Shown: in pieces, positions 6,746-8,580 of the stretch
Layout of the letters: each line of letters begins with the position of its first letter
Numbering within the stretch: position 1 is the stretch's first letter
NCBI GenBank assembly: GCA_903958915.1
Contig: CAJBVC010000206.1
Span: 1 to 8,580 of the forward strand
Direction of reading: 5' to 3'
From: an uncultured beta proteobacterium
Lineage (GTDB): Bacteria > Pseudomonadota > Gammaproteobacteria > Burkholderiales > Burkholderiaceae_C
DNA: 8,580 nt
Program-made: the position numbers and the translations under genes
Notes under the pieces: model-generated
What the model was told of the DNA's origin: nothing
Database searches by the model: none
What the model saw: the letters and a program-made list of their open reading frames with translations, nothing else

Positions 6746-8580
6746 ATGTCATGGGCTGGAAAAATTCTCCGCGTCAATCTGACCGCTGGAACTGTCAAAT
6801 CCGAACCTCTCAATATGCAGTGGGCGCGCGACTATGTGGGATCGCGTGGCCTGGGTACCAAGTACCTGGTGGAGGAAGTGGCTGCAACCGTCGATCCTCT
6901 GTCGGCTGACAACAAAATCATCTGGGCCACCGGTCCGCTGACGGGTACTCCCGCATCCACGGGTGGTCGCTACACCGTCATTACCAAGGGGCCATTGACC
7001 GGCGCTATTGCCTGTTCCAACTCGGGTGGCTACTGGGGAGCAGAGTTCAAGATGGCGGGATGGGACATGGTGATATTTGAGGGAAAATCCGCCAACCCCG
7101 TGTACCTGTATGTCAACGACGATGTCGCCGAGTTGCGTGACGCCTCGCACCTGTGGGGCAAGAGTGTTTGGGAGACGGAAGCTGCACTGAAGACCAGTTT
7201 GCAGGATCCGCTGACGCGTATCTCGAGCATCGGCAAGGCAGGCGAAAACGGCGTGTTGTTCGCGGCCGTGGTCAATGATCTGCACCGTGCGGCGGGTCGC
7301 TCAGGCGTGGGCGCAGTGATGGGCAGCAAGAACCTCAAGGCCATTGCTGTACGCGGCACCAAGGGTGTTGGCAATATCCGTGACCCCAAGGCGTTCATGA
7401 GTGCGGTGAAGGCGGCCAAGAAAGTTCTGGCGGATAACGGCGTTACTGGAACCGGTTTACCCGCCATGGGCACCCAGGTGCTGATGAGTGTGATCAACGA
7501 GGTCGGTGCATTGCCCACGCGCAACCATCGGGACAACCAGTTCGAAGGCGCCAAGGACATTGGTGCCGAAGCCATGGCAACGCCCCGCAAGACCGATGGC
7601 AAGAAACAGTTGGTCACCAACCAGGCCTGCTTTGGCTGCACCATTGCGTGTGGGCGCATCAGCAAGATGGACGAAGGCCATTTCACCATCGAGAACAAGC
7701 CGCAGTACCGCGGTGCCAACGGTGGTCTGGAGTACGAGGCGGCATGGGCACTTGGCGCCGCCAACGGCGTGAATGATCTCGAAGCCTTGCAGTATGCCAA
7801 TCTGTTGTGCAACGAAGAGGGCATTGACCCGATCAGCTTTGGTGCCACGGTTGGGGCGGTCATGGAACTGTATGACATGGGTGTACTGACCAAGGAGCAG
7901 ATTGGCATTGATGCCAAGTTTGGCTCGGCACAGACCTTGGCATTCCTGGCGGAAGAAACGGTGAATGGCCGTGGCTTTGGCAAGGAAATTGGCCAAGGCT
8001 CCAAGCGACTGACTGCCAAGTACGGTCACCCCGAGTTGTCGATGTCGTCCAAGGGCCAGGAGTTTCCGGCGTACGACGGTCGTGCCATCCAGGGTATCGG
8101 GCTGGCGTATGCCACCTCCAACCGTGGTGGCTGCCACCTGCGCGGCTACACCATCGCGTCTGAAGTGTTGGGCATTCCGGTCAAGACCGACCCGCTAGAG
8201 CACGAAGGAAAGCCGGATCTGGTGAAGGCCTTCCAGGACGCTACCGCTGCGTTTGACTCCTCCGGCCTGTGTATCTTCACCACGTTTGCGTGGGGCCTGC
8301 AAGACCTGTCACCGCAAATGCAAGGTGCCTGCGACGAGGCCTACACGATTGAAGAATTGGCCAAGATTGGTGAACGCATCTGGAACATGGAGCGTGAGTT
8401 CAACAACCGTGCCGGGTTCACCGCCAAAGACGACAGCCTGCCCCCGCGCCTGCTCAATGAAGCCTGCAAGACAGGCCCCGCCAAAGGCAAGGTCAACGAG
8501 TTGGCCAAGATGATGCCAAAGTACTACGAAGCCCGCGGTTGGGATGCAGAAGGTCGCCCCACCGCCGCCACCAAAGCCCG
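6746..8580 (+). CDS. aorB: Aldehyde:ferredoxin oxidoreductase family tungsten/pterin subunit (3'-truncated)
   Basis: This is the catalytic subunit that oxidises aldehydes to carboxylic acids, or reduces acids in reverse, using a tungsten bis-pyranopterin and one [4Fe-4S] cluster. The frame is open from ATG 6746 to the window edge (611 codons), close to the usual 605-620, so only a few codons are probably missing. The N-terminus GKILRVNLTAGTVKSEPL and the STGGRYTVITKGPLTG stretch (71-86) are typical of the N-terminal pterin domain, followed by RAAGRSGVGAVMGSKNLKAI (181-200). Cluster cysteines are C295, C298 and C302 (CFGCTIAC) plus C509, matching the spacing of P. furiosus AOR. H464 in GGCHLRGY aligns with its active-site histidine region, and E329/E331 lie in the GGLEYE segment. 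AAGGAG at 6732-6737 overlaps the aorA stop, suggesting translational coupling. Related families in this fold (benzoyl-CoA reductase BamB, other AORs) cannot be fully excluded, and the substrate is unknown. Confidence 0.95.
   Translation, partial: MSWAGKILRVNLTAGTVKSEPLNMQWARDYVGSRGLGTKYLVEEVAATVDPLSADNKIIWATGPLTGTPASTGGRYTVITKGPLTGAIACSNSGGYWGAEFKMAGWDMVIFEGKSANPVYLYVNDDVAELRDASHLWGKSVWETEAALKTSLQDPLTRISSIGKAGENGVLFAAVVNDLHRAAGRSGVGAVMGSKNLKAIAVRGTKGVGNIRDPKAFMSAVKAAKKVLADNGVTGTGLPAMGTQVLMSVINEVGALPTRNHRDNQFEGAKDIGAEAMATPRKTDGKKQLVTNQACFGCTIACGRISKMDEGHFTIENKPQYRGANGGLEYEAAWALGAANGVNDLEALQYANLLCNEEGIDPISFGATVGAVMELYDMGVLTKEQIGIDAKFGSAQTLAFLAEETVNGRGFGKEIGQGSKRLTAKYGHPELSMSSKGQEFPAYDGRAIQGIGLAYATSNRGGCHLRGYTIASEVLGIPVKTDPLEHEGKPDLVKAFQDATAAFDSSGLCIFTTFAWGLQDLSPQMQGACDEAYTIEELAKIGERIWNMEREFNNRAGFTAKDDSLPPRLLNEACKTGPAKGKVNELAKMMPKYYEARGWDAEGRPTAATKA

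Noticed and set aside
7030..8019. A 329-codon open frame on the minus strand inside aorB
   Set aside because: It lies entirely antisense to a clearly recognisable oxidoreductase, its translation resembles no known domain, and long antisense frames are common opposite high-GC genes.
1..8580. Signs of a mobile element, CRISPR array, phage or tRNA attachment site
   Set aside because: No transposase, integrase, repeat-spacer pattern, tRNA fold or flanking direct repeats were seen; the coding density and gene types look like ordinary chromosome.

Overview
The window looks like part of the chromosome of a Gram-negative betaproteobacterium, most likely of the order Burkholderiales (Rhodoferax/Comamonadaceae-like). 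I infer this from the moderately high GC, the AlgC-type phosphoglucomutase/phosphomannomutase, the very long hybrid sensor kinase with a C-terminal HPt domain, and an aldehyde oxidoreductase gene pair of the type known from Aromatoleum. This placement rests on pattern recognition only; no search was run.

Layout from left to right. (1) nt 1-1033, plus strand: the C-terminal three quarters of an AlgC-type phosphomannomutase/phosphoglucomutase, cut by the left edge. (2) nt 5449 down to 1048, minus strand: a two-gene unit of a lipid-anchored, sugar-type periplasmic binding protein followed 31 nt later by a 1124-residue hybrid sensor histidine kinase. It converges on the algC-like gene with only 14 nt between the stop codons. 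(3) nt 6048-5548, minus strand: a hemerythrin-like HHE protein. (4) nt 6257 to the right edge, plus strand: a four-cluster ferredoxin subunit (aorA) and, 12 nt later, the tungsten/pterin aldehyde:ferredoxin oxidoreductase large subunit (aorB), cut by the right edge probably only a few codons before its stop.

Two stories stand out. First, the binding protein and kinase lie together with no permease or ATPase gene in the window. The binding protein carries a lipobox and the kinase has a roughly 270-residue periplasmic sensor region. This suggests a sugar-sensing pair that works like LuxP/LuxQ or TorT/TorS rather than a transporter. The signal would pass H531 -> D828 -> H975 to a response regulator that is not in the window. 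Second, the 208-nt spacer between the divergent hemerythrin and aorAB genes contains two tandem copies of an FNR/CRP-family type palindrome, 17 nt apart. Each copy sits close to the -41.5 activator position relative to a possible -10 element, one for each direction. That would make the oxygen-sensitive aldehyde oxidoreductase and the O2/iron-binding hemerythrin a co-regulated low-oxygen module.

All six genes appear intact apart from the two truncated by the window edges. I saw no RNA genes, insertion sequences, CRISPR arrays or prophage features.
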